From contig NC_056536.1 of assembly GCF_910596095.1 (NCBI RefSeq), positions 16,262,791 to 16,326,790 on the forward strand: a DNA stretch of 64,000 nt. Direction: 5' to 3'. Shown piece after piece: positions 34,401 through 48,600 of this stretch (its first letter is position 1; every line of letters begins with the position of its first letter). This DNA is from Thunnus maccoyii (taxonomy: Eukaryota > Chordata > Actinopteri > Scombriformes > Scombridae). The position numbers and the translations under genes were made by a program. The notes under the pieces are model-generated. The model did no database searches. It was not told where the DNA came from and saw nothing but the letters and a program-made list of their open reading frames with translations.

Positions 34401-35269
34401 AGTAAAATAGGGATGAAGTTTATACTAAAATGTATTGAGCTAGTGAAGATATCCCACCATCTCCTCTCACACCCTCCCCCACGGCCTTTGCTCACTCCCC
34501 ATCTCCTCATTTCTTTCCGCCCAACCCCCCCAGGCAAGAGCAGGAGAGTTATTGCTCAGCGGGAGGGCCCTCTGGTCCTGCGTGCATCCTGGACTAAGCT
34601 GAACACACACCTCACACTCCCTCAAACCACTAAAGGCACATGCTCCTGCCTGTAGCCATGGTTCCCTAAAGAGGAGTGGCGGAGATAAAAATGAGCAGAG
34701 TGCTGCCTGCAGTAGCCTCGGCCTCCCTTTTGTCTGTCTCCCATCCTTCCCCCCACTGCTAATACTTCTCTCATAGCTGCAGGGACCTTAAGGATAACAG
34801 TTGTACACATGCACGCACATACATGCATGCTTATCCCTGATGGAGACATGCTCTCTTTAGAGGAATGCACTGGTCCTTTTAATGGCTGCTGATGTTTTCA
34901 TCTTGAGTTACAGAGCGGACTCACTATCAATTTAGGGTGCCGGATATGGATTCACTGCTTTGATGTGTGCAATTAGTGCTTATACACATGACCACTATGT
35001 AAAAAGTAACATGGTGGTGGTGAAACACGGCAGGGACACAATATGGTGTAATTATGGAGTAATTATCACTGCTGTGCACTCAGTCTGCTGCAGCTGACCT
35101 AATCTAGCATTTTAATCAGCACAGGGAGCATGAAGGACAAAGCATCTCGCCCTGCTTATTTTTCCACTGGTGCAGCTGAGGGGACGGTGCTTATGGGCGC
35201 TGTACTGGATCTCGACATGTTATTTTGGCTTGTGCAGACACACGCAGGATGTGGCCCATTGCCAAATCC

Positions 35270-35273
<4 letters not shown>

Positions 35274-35338
<65 letters not shown>
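35274..35338. repeat. (GT)n microsatellite
   Basis: About 32 uninterrupted dinucleotide units; it creates spurious Cys-Val and Thr-His open frames. Confidence 0.95.
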
Positions 35339-35341
<3 letters not shown>

Positions 35342-36806
35342 TGTCTTTAGGGTACAGCCCAGTGCTCCTCCTCACCCTCTTGAGCTCAGACAGTGTCACA
35401 TTGTGCACAGCAGAGCACGCCTCGGCCTTTGTGTACGGTTGCCCAGTGATCACAAAGAAAAAGACACAGAGCATGTGCATGTTGTTTGTGTGTTTGCCTA
35501 TGGCATTAATATTTTGGATGTGAGGTTTGGATTAGTGCTTTGAAACATGCAAATAGAGTCCCCAACACAAACACACACATAAATATACATAAATACATAA
35601 ATGTATTTTATCTATTTCTAAAGGACCATCTATAATGTTAAAGGATAAATCCAGTTCATAAAACTTTCTTCCAAAAGAGTTTGAATCTGTATGATCGTCT
35701 GACAGCTTGTGACTTGGTGATTACAATGTTATTAAGAAACCATAAACTAGAATTATACTTTAAACACGTACATTGCCATTTGATGTAATTAACTAGAGTT
35801 AACTAACAGCTAATTTGCATCAACATCTAACAGCTAATTGTCATCTGCTGCCCCTTGGCAGTACCATATAAATAATAACAATAACAGTAGTATTTTCCAC
35901 CATCAAATACTTGTCATTTCATTTGGTGAAGATTGAGAAAATTTTCTCTTCCAGCAAATAAGATCAGGTAAACACACATCAGAGACGATGCTAACACACA
36001 CACATAGCATATAAGGATTATAATAAACCGATGTTTACTCATCCGGCCCACATCTCCTCATTTTGCATGACTTTGTGCCACAGACATGTTTCTGGCTGAT
36101 AAAACATAAGGATGTGTCCTCAAAACAACACAGTGATTTCTTGGTTCCTTTAAAAACAAAAAACAAAAAAAAAAAACAGTTCAGTTTCAAAGGAACAACT
36201 TGTGCTTCACCACTGTGGCCGCTGGGAACATTAAACAATTGCTCACATTTGACTGAGCTCATTGGTGGTGCTGCCAGGGAAACACAAGGTCAAGAGAGAG
36301 CTCTAGGGGAGCCGTAGGTTTAGCCACAGGAGGGAGTTTAAGGTCAGAGGTCATGCAGAGAGGTGGGGGCTGCAACGTAATGTTTAGTCCTCAGTGAGCA
36401 CAAAGACACGGAGGGAAGATCTGTTTAGATGGACAGTTACTAAAAAGATGATTCAGAGGATGTTTGTAGAGGATTTTATTGAAAGTCATCAAAAGGTAAA
36501 TAATGTGTATAAAGAATATTTTGAGTTTGTCATGAATCTCTAGACACTCAACTCTAAAACCTTTGAGACTGCATCTGAAAATAAAAAATCTTGATTTTAC
36601 CGCCAGCCTTTGCAGCGGCTTGTAAAGAGCTTGTAAGGATAAAAAGGATAAACAACACAATGTAGAAATGTTGTGATCACATCCCGTTAAATGCTGATAT
36701 ACTACCTCTTTTTGTGAGCAATACTGGCTGAATTGGAAATTGATGGGTTTGGATATTCTGGCCCTGCCCTGCACTGCGGCAGAGGCAGAGAATCTGGTGT
36801 CTGTGT

Positions 36807-36849
<43 letters not shown>
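36807..36849. repeat. (GA)n microsatellite
   Basis: GA array with one AA interruption; it creates spurious Ser-Leu frames on the minus strand. Confidence 0.9.
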
Positions 36850-38965
36850 CACACCGCAGGACTCGACACCTCATCACACCTCATCAGTAATCAAAGATTA
36901 GCACATATCTGAACAGATGCGTGTAGATGGATACACACAATTTTCGCTTCATGAGCACAGTTTTTTTTTTTTTTCTAAGTTGACAATATGGCAGATTTGA
37001 ATTTGCTCGCACACACACAGGAAACATAAAGTGACAGCTTACTTCTGCAATGTGCTGTTATTCTGTTGTGTCCTTGCAGAGAGTTATCTGTGGACCCAGA
37101 ACATGATGTTAATATTACACAACAGCACTGAGGGCTGTCCACTCAGTGCTGCATAACTCCCCTCAGATCACCCTTTGTACTCCACCATCCAGACCCGAAG
37201 AAACACTGTCCAGTCCTGAACACTGACTCATTGTACTAAGCTGTCAGGTCTAAATCTTTTTTTTCTTTTCCTGGTTGCACATATCTTTGAACTAGAATAT
37301 AGTCACTATAACTACAAGTGATAGGAAAATACTGGTGCATCCTCCAACATCAATCTAGATTCTAATTAATTGATTTAAATGTCAGCACCAAGATAATGAT
37401 GTTACCACTCATATGAATTTAATTTTGTGATGTGAATTGATATTCTGATTAGTTGAAAATGTGTGTGAATCAGAATTAATCCACTGAGCTTTACAGCCCA
37501 TTAAATTGGCTTTGTGTGGGTAAATGCCCTCCCTCTCCAGCTTTTGTCCATGGCAACACAGTAATCCTTGGTCAAAGTGACCCGCTGTTTGTGCTGGAGA
37601 CAAAGAACTTTTCTAAGGTGGCTGTGTATGGCAAAGACTTACCAAAATGGCAGGGTCGATCCTAAAAGCTCACTGGACTGTGCCATGATGCCACTTCTCC
37701 TCAACCGAGCCCTCGAGGTACAAGCCACAGCTGAGTGGGCAATTGAACTCTCTGTGCCTGTCCAGATGTTGGCCTAATTTACTACGACTAGCAGCGTATG
37801 TGGCCCATTTACATGTCCTCACACCCAGTGTGTGTGCCTGCATGTGCACAATGTCAGTCTCTACCTCAGGTGTTCCAGCATTCACCCCGGTGATGTCCCA
37901 TGAATCATCTTGTTTTTTGGCAGCAGAGTATTTGTAGCAAAAAGCAGGAAGAGGTTTGTTGTATAAGTTCTGATCTGAGGACAGGTCAGGTTCAACATCC
38001 AACACCAGTTTTTCAGTCTATTTTAATGAGAAGAGTGTTGTAAGGAAGGTGGAAAACACATTTTAGGTGATTTATTTAACCTGTAACAGTTCCTAACAAT
38101 GCCCTATATCCTGATCCTAAATTTGCTGGAATATTGGTCCCCTGTCTGATCCCAGCTTATTTATATCACCATGACATAAATCTTTTTTGGTCAAGATGTA
38201 TATGTACACTAAAGGATAAGGCAGGCAATGTTCTATATTTTTCTTATTGTCAAGAAATCACATGTGCAGGGCCAAACAAACGATGAACTCATCCTACTTA
38301 CAAGTATTGTGTGTGTATTCAAAGCCTAATATATCTTATTCCTCTATGCCGTATCACATTTTCATTCTTCAGAGAGCAGTGTAAGGCAGACACCAGCCAT
38401 GTCTTTTAAGTTTTGAATTCACCACTGATGAAGTCCAGACTCTGACATCAAAACCTTTTAGTCTTGTTTTCTCATTGTTCAGTCTTTGGGATAGAGCTGA
38501 CATGTTTGTACATTTGACTAGTAACAGGAGCAACATGTCCTTGTACAAGTTAACATGTGCACCTATACAGCACACAACAAACATGGCTGCTTCCTTTGCA
38601 ACCAGTTCACTTAAATAAAGGCAGAAAAACATCACGGTTGCCTGCAGCTTGCAGCAATCTTACAAGTCAACACTACCTTGCAGATGCCACTCACTGCGTA
38701 GAGCTGATTGGCACTAGTTAGAGTCTGTAGCATTGAAAAAGGAGGCAATGTGAGGGCACATGGGCTGGTTGGTCTGCCGGCACCTTTGGCACATGCTGTG
38801 GCACCAGGCCAGTTTCAGACTCTTCTGCAGCTGGCAGGGACCAGATGTGGTGCGTTTGAAGACAGATGAGAGAAGCATCTTCAGAGGAGACAGTGAAACC
38901 GTAAAGATTTCCAACAACCTGTAAGGATGAATGTGTGCCAAGTGTTAGCTAGCTAGCTAGCTTTA

Positions 38966-39001
38966 TCTCTCTCTCTCTCTGTCTATCTATGTATCTATCT
39001 G

Positions 39002-39054
<53 letters not shown>

Positions 39055-39055
39055 A

Positions 39056-39113
<58 letters not shown>
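38966..39113. repeat. compound (CT)n(CTAT)n microsatellite
   Basis: A short CT run is followed by about 30 CTAT units with few interruptions. It is preceded by four GCTA units near 38947-38961. Confidence 0.95.
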
Positions 39114-39894
39114 AAATTAGAACCCTTTATATCATTCTTACTATGCTGTTAATTATTGTCATTTACACATTTGAGTCTGACACGGTTTTCTTTCCCCAGT
39201 CTGTCATTAGTCTGTCTGTCATACTTCCTGATCATCACTGACTATGATCTCAGGGTTGAGGTAATAGAAAATGACAGTAATCCCACACCCATCCTGGTTT
39301 AAATTAGCTCTATCCTTAATGAGACATGCTCTGCATGCATGCAGTGACATGGAGCCTGTTAAAGAAATTATTAGCACTGACAGAGCGGCAAAGATAAGCA
39401 GCTCACTTACTACAGAGATGATTGAAGTGATACACTACTGGAGAAATCTGTTCACTTCCATTATAACACTTTCACAAGACTGTGATCAGCACATGATAGA
39501 AGGGTATGAAATATATGAGCCACATTTTCATAAGTTTTTTTTTTAAAAATGTGTAAAGCTTTTCAACAACCTTATGTGATTGTTTGATGAACTCGTAATG
39601 ATGAGTATATCATAATGATGCATAAAGTTGGTGTAATTAGATCTATTATATATCTTAATATACAGTATGTACCTTTATATGCAAATACATAATTAATCGC
39701 ACCAGCAGCTATGTTATTTGGATTCTTGAGCAAATATTTGAATTCTTGAGATAATTTGTGACAACACTGTAAAACCAGGTACAGTATATATTAAAGAATA
39801 TCCTCACGCAGAATGGATGAATGGTTTCTAATTTAGTTTATATATTTATATTTAGTGCGTAATATGTTTTAAATGACAAGAGAACAACAATTCA

Positions 39895-42628
39895 AGGGTG
39901 CCAGACAGGGCAAGCTTTATTTAACACAGCAAAAAACAAAAAACAAAAAGAGAAAAAAAAAAAATCAATTCCCAAAATAGATTTTAAACAAATGTAAATG
40001 TACAAAAAAAGGCAAAAATAGCTACTAAATAAATATTCACATCAACAATATTTTCATGTGGCATCCTTCAAGATGCCTAACAATAATTATAAAACAAGAG
40101 ACGGTATGTACAATCATACAACTTTAATAGGACATGCTTAGGAGATTGACTGCACCATTGTACCACACACTGACTACAACACAAAGGCTGCATATTAACT
40201 GACATGGTCCGTGAGCCGCCCATCTATCCCATCTTCAGAAGGCCTGGCATTAGCTCCCTAACCCGAAAAAAAAAAACAATATCACAAAGTATTTTTCTGA
40301 ACAAGCCTGGCAATAAATGCGTAACTGACGCTGTAATAATGGATGTGGGGATGTCTGCTCGTGAGCCAACCCTCTCTGTCCGCACAACCAACCCAAGAGC
40401 CAGTCTCTGTTTCCTACGCTGAATTGTTGCTAGGCAATACTGAGGAATTTGGTGTGTGACCATGAACTGGAAGCCTTTGTGCAAATCAACACTTTAAGTT
40501 CCTCCGACTACCAGGGGCAGTCCACATTAACCATCTCAGAGAGATATTTCCAAAACGACACTGGGACTCACATCATGCTATTAAATACCAAAAAACTAGA
40601 CAAAAACTTAATACACATCAACCAAAAAAGAAAAACAATGGAAAAATATCTTTCTTTGGACAGGGCCAGCCTGTGCATTTTGATTACTTGTTCTCCTTAG
40701 TCCCACATTATTTCCCTTTTTTCCACACACTAGCCCTTTTTACAAGATGATTGTTAGACTTTTGAAGGTTTCCAAGCAGATTCCCAATGTTAAAAGTATA
40801 CACGGCTCACTCAAGCAATTTATTATTCAAGTCTACTGCCTCAATACTTTTTATTAAGATTATGTGAAATTGACAGCAAAGTTCAGCTCAAAGAGCATCC
40901 TTCCCTCTTATTCGCATTTTCTGATCTATTTCATAGCTCGACATCATCATTGGTTATTTTATATACCGGTGGAGGAGGGGCAAACACAGATCAGCAGCCT
41001 CTTTGTACAGCAGAGATGGTTTCAGTCCATAACTTGGATGTCCATGGAGCGCTACAGCACAACAGTAATCACAAAGCTGCGTCTTTATTGCCACACAGGT
41101 TACCTTGCATCACAAGCACTTAAATCATTATTGCTTTATGGTTAGAAGCACAGAGATCGATGCTGCACACACACATAACCATGAAGCCAAAGATTTAAGC
41201 TCAGAAAAACGGTCAAATTTTTGCTCCGTAGTCATTGTAACCTACAGTTAAGTGCTGCTTATTGGAGGTCGATAGATTAACAAGAGTGTGCAACACAAAA
41301 TCTTGGAAGAGTAGAGTCAGGTCGGTAGTGCTACATTGGATTGATGCAAATGAGAGAAATCCACAGGCATATTACAGTAGTCAAAAAATCTCCATGACGA
41401 CTGGGAACATGATATGAAAGGCATTTTTCAAAACTGCATAATACCATTTGAGAATTGTTGAAAAACTGTCAACATTGCAATGCTACAAATCTTTTCCAAG
41501 GAATATTTGAAACTTCAAACCAGAGTTCCCCATTAGAAGTCGGCCTGCCTTAGGTAGACGTTATCCTATGCTTTTAAATATGCCTCATAACACTATGACT
41601 GGCATCAATAACCAGCCACAGTCTCATAAATAATACTCAGCGGCTCTGCGTTATTGTTTATGCTCCTGGTCACAATAAAAGCATCTTTTCTCATCTATTA
41701 AAATGTGTCTGCCCCATCACCGAAATAGTACATTAAAACAGACTGTGACAGCAGCGACAGCGGAAGCCCAACTAAACTTCCCTTTATTTATTTATTTTTT
41801 TATGTGTGTGTGTCCTCATTTTCACGGTCATTTTGCACACACAGAGCCTCTTCTGCCTCCTGCACTTAGTCCACTGAAAGCCTGTGGAGCAGGGCTGTCC
41901 AGAGCTACACAACCATGCATCAACAATCCATGCAGGTTGATACAGTCTAGACTGCTGTCTGCACAACAGCTCATATCCCTGCTCTCATCACCACTGAGAC
42001 AATGAGAACACCTCTCTATGTAATAGCTCTTACTGCGGTTTGTCCCACTGCTTACTCTACATCTCTGTGCTTTCACAGGCCTAAATGGGGACACCAACGA
42101 CAAGCTATTTCACACCTCACACACCTTACTAAGAGGGATGTACAGGATTTTGCTAATTCCTGACGGTTTCATGCTGGATTTATTTTTGTACTTAGAAAAA
42201 TATCCATTGAGTTTGTCTGAGAGGCATTTACATCACAAGATTAAACGTCACACGTTGCACATTTCCAATTTGGACAAAATCAACATGTGCCTAGAGATAG
42301 TAAAATCAGACAGATGTAACACCATTGTAGTTGCATACTGTTTACAGGTGAAAAAATGATAGCTCGATGATCAAACCTTGACTGATATTGTTTGTTGGAA
42401 AGCAAGATAAACAGTAGTGGAAAAAGATGGATGTGCGCTAAAAGGTTCAGGAGCAAGTGGACAGCGAGGTGTCCACCTCTTCTGAGGGATGTTTGGTTTC
42501 TGGGGGGGTGAGGGAAGGATTCAGCAGGAAGCCCTGATAAAACCATCGTGCCCACCCCCCCTTCCCCGAGACCAAAGAGGCAGGGGCTGGGGGTCGCATG
42601 TGAAGACTGTAACCCAAGAGGTCTCCAC
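39895..42628 (-). other. rnd1: rnd1 3'UTR with poly(A) signal at 39916-39921
   Basis: The 2.7 kb downstream of the rnd1 stop lacks coding signals and recognisable transposons, unlike the sequence on either side, which suggests a constrained UTR. A minus-strand AATAAA at 39916-39921 marks a plausible end. RND1 transcripts in mammals also have sizeable 3'UTRs. The boundary is inferred. Confidence 0.5.
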
Positions 42629-45600
42629 TCACATGACCGAGCAGCTCTTGGTCTTCTCCTTCTTGAAGGTGGTGGAGAGCAAATCCGACTTGCTGGGCAG
42701 GTGGAGAAGTCTTTTAGAGAGACGGCGGGTGGGGCTGGGCTTCGGCAGAGGCTGCAACTTGTTGATGCAGGCCATCGCTGCAGTGCGGAACACGCTGTGG
42801 ATGCTTTTCTCCGAAGTGAACGCTGAGCACTCCAGGTAAGCCTCTGCACCCAGCTGCTTGGCCATCGCAGAACCCTGGAATAAATGAAGTGATGAATGGT
42901 GCCGTTCATGACATCCTTTAATAAAATGTCATTGTATTCTATTTGTGTGAGTTGTTGTGAGGTTAGGGAGGAAATGCCATTGTAACAGGTGACTAATTAT
43001 GTTCTTGACCCCATTGTCATCATGAAAAAGATCAAATGGGGATGAGCAAATGACTGATATTTATAGTTTACCACTGTAATCACATTGCAGGATTCTCGTT
43101 GGATATAAAATGTGTTTTTCATACATGTTTTTGTTCCTTTTTTAAATCCTTCATTGACTATATTCCTGGAAAAACTACAAAGTGTTCTCTCACCTGTTCA
43201 TAGGTGATTGGAGTCTGTTTCTGATTGGACAGCTCCATCAGCGTGCAGACATCTGTGCGCAGGTCGGTCTTACAGCCAATGAGCAGGATGCGTGTGCTTG
43301 GACAGAAGTCCAGGATCTCAGTTTTCCACTGTTGACAAAAAAAGACAGTAAATAATAACTGCAGGCACTGTCCTGCAGTATGCTTTCACAACAACAAGCT
43401 ACACTTGAAGAAATTACTGGTATTAGGTGTGTGACAATGGGTTAGAAAAGAGAATTATGACTGTAAAGTTAAGTACTGAAGCCATTACCTTCTTCAGACT
43501 GCTGTCCACAGTGTCTGGGCGGCTGATGTCAAAACACAGCAAGACCGCATCTGAATCACTGTAGCACAGGGGCCTCACATTATCATAGTATGGAGAACCT
43601 TGGAGGACAGAAACAAGAGAATCATTAACGTGGATAAAAGACAAGACAAGAAAAGTGAAGCCAATGCGGAAGTGCCTTAAACCAGCATTCTTTCTAATGG
43701 CCAGCAGGGGGCGACTCCACTGGCTCCAAAAAGAAGTCCAATTGTATAGGAGTCTATGAGAAAATGACTCTACTTCTCATTTGATTTTTACCTCAGTAAA
43801 CATTTTCCTAATGAGTTTATGATCTCAGTCTTCTTCAACATAGCATGATGTTCATTTTGTAAAATATGGTCCCATTTAGAGTAAAATAGGCGATAAAGCA
43901 GCGTATGCTTTAGGGCGTGGCTATCTTGTGACTGACAAGTTGCTACCACGGCGGTGTGTGAGGTGCTGTAGTTGGAGCTTCTCCCCAGCTCCACACTCTC
44001 GTCCAAATATGCTACTTCTCATCATTTCTGGCTCCAAAAACACAAGATGGCGATGGTCAAAATGCCAAACTTGAGGCTTTGAAACTGGAGTCCGCAAACC
44101 AGTGGGTGACATGACGGTGGCTTTGTCAATTATTTTTATACAGTCTATGTATAGCTCTCAGAGTTGTTGATTCAGATGTTAATCCATGTGTTCTTTGTTG
44201 TTTTCTTTTGAGTGTGACATTGTTTAAGTCTAAGTAAAATGTGAGGCAGATTGTAAGTGGGCTGTTACAGTCTCACTTGCTATTGCTGATTTTGAGTGGA
44301 TGATGCTGTGACTCAGTTGTGTAAAGAGGTAGGTAAACACAAACATATCTCGTAAAATATTCCTGCACAAATACTTAAACGACGTCATCTGATAATATTT
44401 TAACAGGATGGTTTATTTTGACACTACTGGAATTCATATCCTGGAATTTTGCCACCAGCCGTTGACCACTGTGTTTCTCAATTGCAAGGTAATGTTAGCA
44501 TACATCAAGCCACACTGTGCTATTGTACTTCGTTACTAGAGAAATGGCACAGGTTTTACATTAACTTTAACTCTTTTTGAAGGTAAAAGAAGGTGTTGAG
44601 TTGTGCAATCTCCAGGAAGTTCAAGGTGGGTTTGGTGAAACTTTTTGAAATGTAAGTGTCCTTTACAATTATGTGTGTTATGTGTATTTGTCTGCTTTTA
44701 TTTTATGTTTTCTGTCGATAGTCATAGCTCACTACCATATTTTGTTTTTGTGGTTTTCCTTTTAAATCATTTTTGTGTTGAAAACTGCAACAAACTGTGA
44801 AAGCACATGAGCTGCTCTCTAAAAGGACTCAGTAGCTTACACGCTCTGTTAAAATAACCTGTTGCAAATGTGGTCAACAATAAAATTAAAGCTACAAGAA
44901 CCACTGAAGTAATTGTGTCCTGTGTGGCATCTAATTCCACGGGCTGAGAGTTTGTGATTTGAGCCAAAGATGAATTTATTTGAAGTGAAGATTGTTTCAG
45001 GAATCGATTGCTGTAACAACAGGCATTTGGTCAGAGCAAAAAGGGTGATAGAGCAGCAGAGCGGCAGAGGCAGAGCGGGAGAATACAGCTGTGGGGATTA
45101 TATGAAATCGGTATCACTTCTCCTGTTGAGCCTCACTTTGCTGTCCCTGAAACTGCTCCTTTCCCTGCTCCTATATCCTCTGCTGGCATTTCAGAGGGAG
45201 AGAAGATGACAATCGAGCTCTAAATCCTCATTGATCTTCTCTTGCAGTAGATTACGCAAGTGGAACGGTAGGGCTCGGGGCAGGCAGACGCTCCCACTCA
45301 TGCTCAGAATCCTTAAGTAAGCCACCCACCCCCCCAAAAATCCTCTGCTCGGCGCGCAATACCTCCAGTCCCTCTGTTACCACAGCAACAGCCTTGGAAT
45401 CCACCATCGACATCAGGCATTCCTCCCACCTCTCCATAAAGGCTCGCCTTAACTGCCAATCAATCATTTTACACCACAAACTGCCCACCCACCCACTGTC
45501 GGGGACATTCCTCTGTTCTGCAGCAGAGTTGGGGACCACAGACACACACCCATCACACAAAAAAACACACACACACACACACAAACACATGCCAACACCA

Positions 45601-48600
45601 CACCTAATGACACACATACACTCACTATTTAAATTTGGCAGTAGCCAGCGGTAAACCCAATCTACAATAAGATGAAAACAGAAGAGGAGCAGCTCAATGG
45701 GATTAAAATGTTTACTTTAGGCTCCATGTGAATCCCAAAAGGGATTCAGTCTTCCCCTTATAGCTACAGATAACAAAAGCAGTCTGTGTAATCACTCATT
45801 AGATATTACACAACCGCCCTAATTGATTTACAGTGTAGAAAACAATGCATGAGAAGAAAACATATGAAAAAGCACACACAACATGGATGTGTGCATATAG
45901 ATCAGTTTCATGAATACTTAATGATTTTCCACATTATCAAAGGGTAAAACTGAATTTGCCAGATGCCGGGCGCTGTGAGGAGAATAATGACAAGCTGTGA
46001 TGAAATTCCTCAGGGCTCAGTGTCCTGAAGAAAGTAAACATCGCTGCACAGGAACAAAGGGACACACTGTATGTTATATGATAACTCTGTTTCCGCGCCT
46101 TTGGATAGAAAAATGACTGTTCTGCTCTTAATTAGTAAAATTAACGGAAACATCCTGATTAAATGATTTACTGTGACTGTATTTTTACAAAGAGGACAGA
46201 CACCGCCGTCTTAAGAATGCAAATTACATTATTGCCTTAACACCATTTTACACCTAGGACTAGGGTAGAAAAGCCACGCTCATCTGCGAGACAACTTCGC
46301 TCACCGTGAAAATTGACACACATTGAAATCAAAACAATTAGCACCACTGGGATGATGAGTCTTGTGTGTGTTTGCGACTCTGAGGTATCTCATAGGAGAG
46401 TCAGAGGCAGGGCGCTCTATAAATCTCCTCAATCTCCTGCAAAGGGTTATCACACAGCTGGGAACCTGGGTGTGATTCTGCATTAAATGGCCACTGATCT
46501 AAATACAGCAATCAATGGAAAGCTGCACAGGGGGCCCAAGAGCCTTTGCAATTAAAGCTGACAAATTAGTTACCCTGCCAAGAGGGATGGGAGATGCAGG
46601 GGGACATCTTGGATGTTTCTTTTGTTACTCAAACCCTCCACAGAAATTGATTTTATCTTTCATTTTGGACAAAGGATGCATGATTCAGAAGGCCTTTGTA
46701 TCCCATCTTTTCAGGAAATAAATTTAAAAAATGAAATGAGTAAATATTAGGATTTGAAGCTCCACAGCATGCTGTTTGGGTACAGTAGCAGCCTTTGCAG
46801 CGCTCTACTGACACTCCAGGACCCAGTTTTTAATCCTGGAAGAAATAGCTGTTTCTATTGTAGCAAGAAAAAGCCAAGAGGAAGAGAGGAGGGAAAGCAG
46901 GAGTGTATCCTACTGAGGCAGATCACAAAGAGCCCTCCTATGCCATTAATCCTTCACCCCCTGCAGTCTGATATCACAGAGTACCGGTCTCTGTCACTTT
47001 CCCCTCTCTTCCCTCCTTCTCTCCATTGCAACAACCCAGAGAATGGCTTGGATAGACAGATCAATGCACATGCAGCGCAGTTAAGCATGGCCCAAATGTT
47101 TCCTTTCTTCCTTGTTCTCAACAGCAAGCCTCTACAACAGATGGAGAGTTTCTGAGGCATGAAACATGGAGAGTGAGCCTGACTAACTGGGGAATGGAAG
47201 GAAAAGAAAAGAGCATAACCAAATTCCTGCGGCTGAGCTAAACTCCATCCGTCTTGATGGTGCGGTGCCCAGAGCTAAGTGTCGAGGTGGAAATTGGGCC
47301 AGAGTGGAAGTAGGCTTCACAGGCCGAGACGGAGGGCCTTGTGTTGGAGCAGGTGGGGGAGGGGAGATTCTTCTTCTGTGTGTGTGTGTGTATGAGTGAG
47401 TGTATTTTTGTGCATGTGTATTAAATCAACTGAGTGACATAGCTAGTCTCCATCATTAGCACACTCCTCTCCGACAGTGAGAATGCAGGGGTCAGACAGA
47501 TTAATGATCCAGTGATGGGATGACTCACAGATTTGGGGATGAGAGCAGCCCTGCCCCTCCACCCACACTCAGCTGGCTGGGAGCTGTGGTGGTGGTGGTG
47601 CTGCTGCTGCTGCTGCAGCTGATAACTACGGACTTCACAGCCCCGGCCACAAAACACACTACATTGCTTCAGACAGTTGTTCCCTGGTTTCACATGCCAA
47701 AGCCAGTCAGAATCACTGCTGAAGCCCCCTGCAGGGAGAGAGAGGACGGTTCTTTGTTCCTGAGCATCACCACAACTGAACTGTTGACAAGCTTTACTTT
47801 GTAACTTAACACTGTCAAAGCTGATTGCACTCTGGATTTTAAAGTTGAGTCAAACAGCAGATGGTTTAAAAATTTTAAACTTTTTATGTGCAGAGAGTCA
47901 GAGTCAAAGGTAAAAATCTACAATACATGTTGAAGGCTTGTAGATCACTGGGCCTGCTGGATTAAATTAATCAAGACTAGTACTTTAAATTAATGAATGC
48001 ATTTTAATGCCTTATCCTAGACTAGTGTTGAAACAATTAGTCGATTAAGTGATTATTTAATCAAGAGAAAATTAGTCAATACCATTTTCTTTTATAGTCA
48101 TTTATCAAATAAAAATGCCAAACGTTTCCTGGTTCCAGCTGCTTTTCTCTGTTTCATTGTAAAGTGAAAACTTAAACACTTTATTTTAGGTCACACTTTT
48201 TTAGCATTTATAAGCAGTACACAAAAATGTAATAAATGCTTTATAACACACTATAATGCAGTTGTAAACAGATATGTATATTTATCAATGTATTTGTCAA
48301 CAACTGTAACTCCATACATTCATAACTGGATAAGGGCTGCAACTAACGATTATTTTCATGATCCATTAATCTGCTGATTATGTTCTCGATAAACTGATTC
48401 ATCATTTAGCCTATAAAATCTTTTCCTTAAAAAATGACTAAAACATTTATTCTATTATCAAAACAGTGGTTCAAAATTGGATGCTGTTATATAAACAGAT
48501 AATAATGATAATATAGTAAAACACAGTTGCAATAATATAAAATATGTCTTCACAGGAAAGTTATAATTGTTGATAAATACTCTACATGAATAACCATTTA

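Larger units (their letters stand above)
31417..39894. other. gene-free intergenic region with microsatellites
   Basis: About 8.5 kb between the unclassified element and the presumed end of the rnd1 transcript. No open frame resembles a protein and no splice-linked series was seen on either strand. It contains GT, GA and CTAT arrays listed separately. Regulatory elements for rnd1 may lie here but cannot be recognised by eye. Confidence 0.5.

Noticed and set aside
35130-35543. Long plus-strand frames with poly Cys-Val, and the minus-strand poly Thr-His frame
   Set aside because: They are produced by the GT microsatellite; the flanks have no coding signal.
36391-36884. Ser-Leu-rich minus-strand frames
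   Set aside because: Artefact of the GA array; nothing recognisable on either side.
38966-39113. Possible CRISPR-like or satellite array
   Set aside because: A simple tetranucleotide microsatellite with no spacers, in a vertebrate genome.
42489-42839. 116-codon plus-strand frame
   Set aside because: Antisense of the last rnd1 exon.
45252-45617. 121-codon minus-strand frame in the rnd1 intron
   Set aside because: Partly poly Cys-Val from a CA run; no domain and no matching splice sites.
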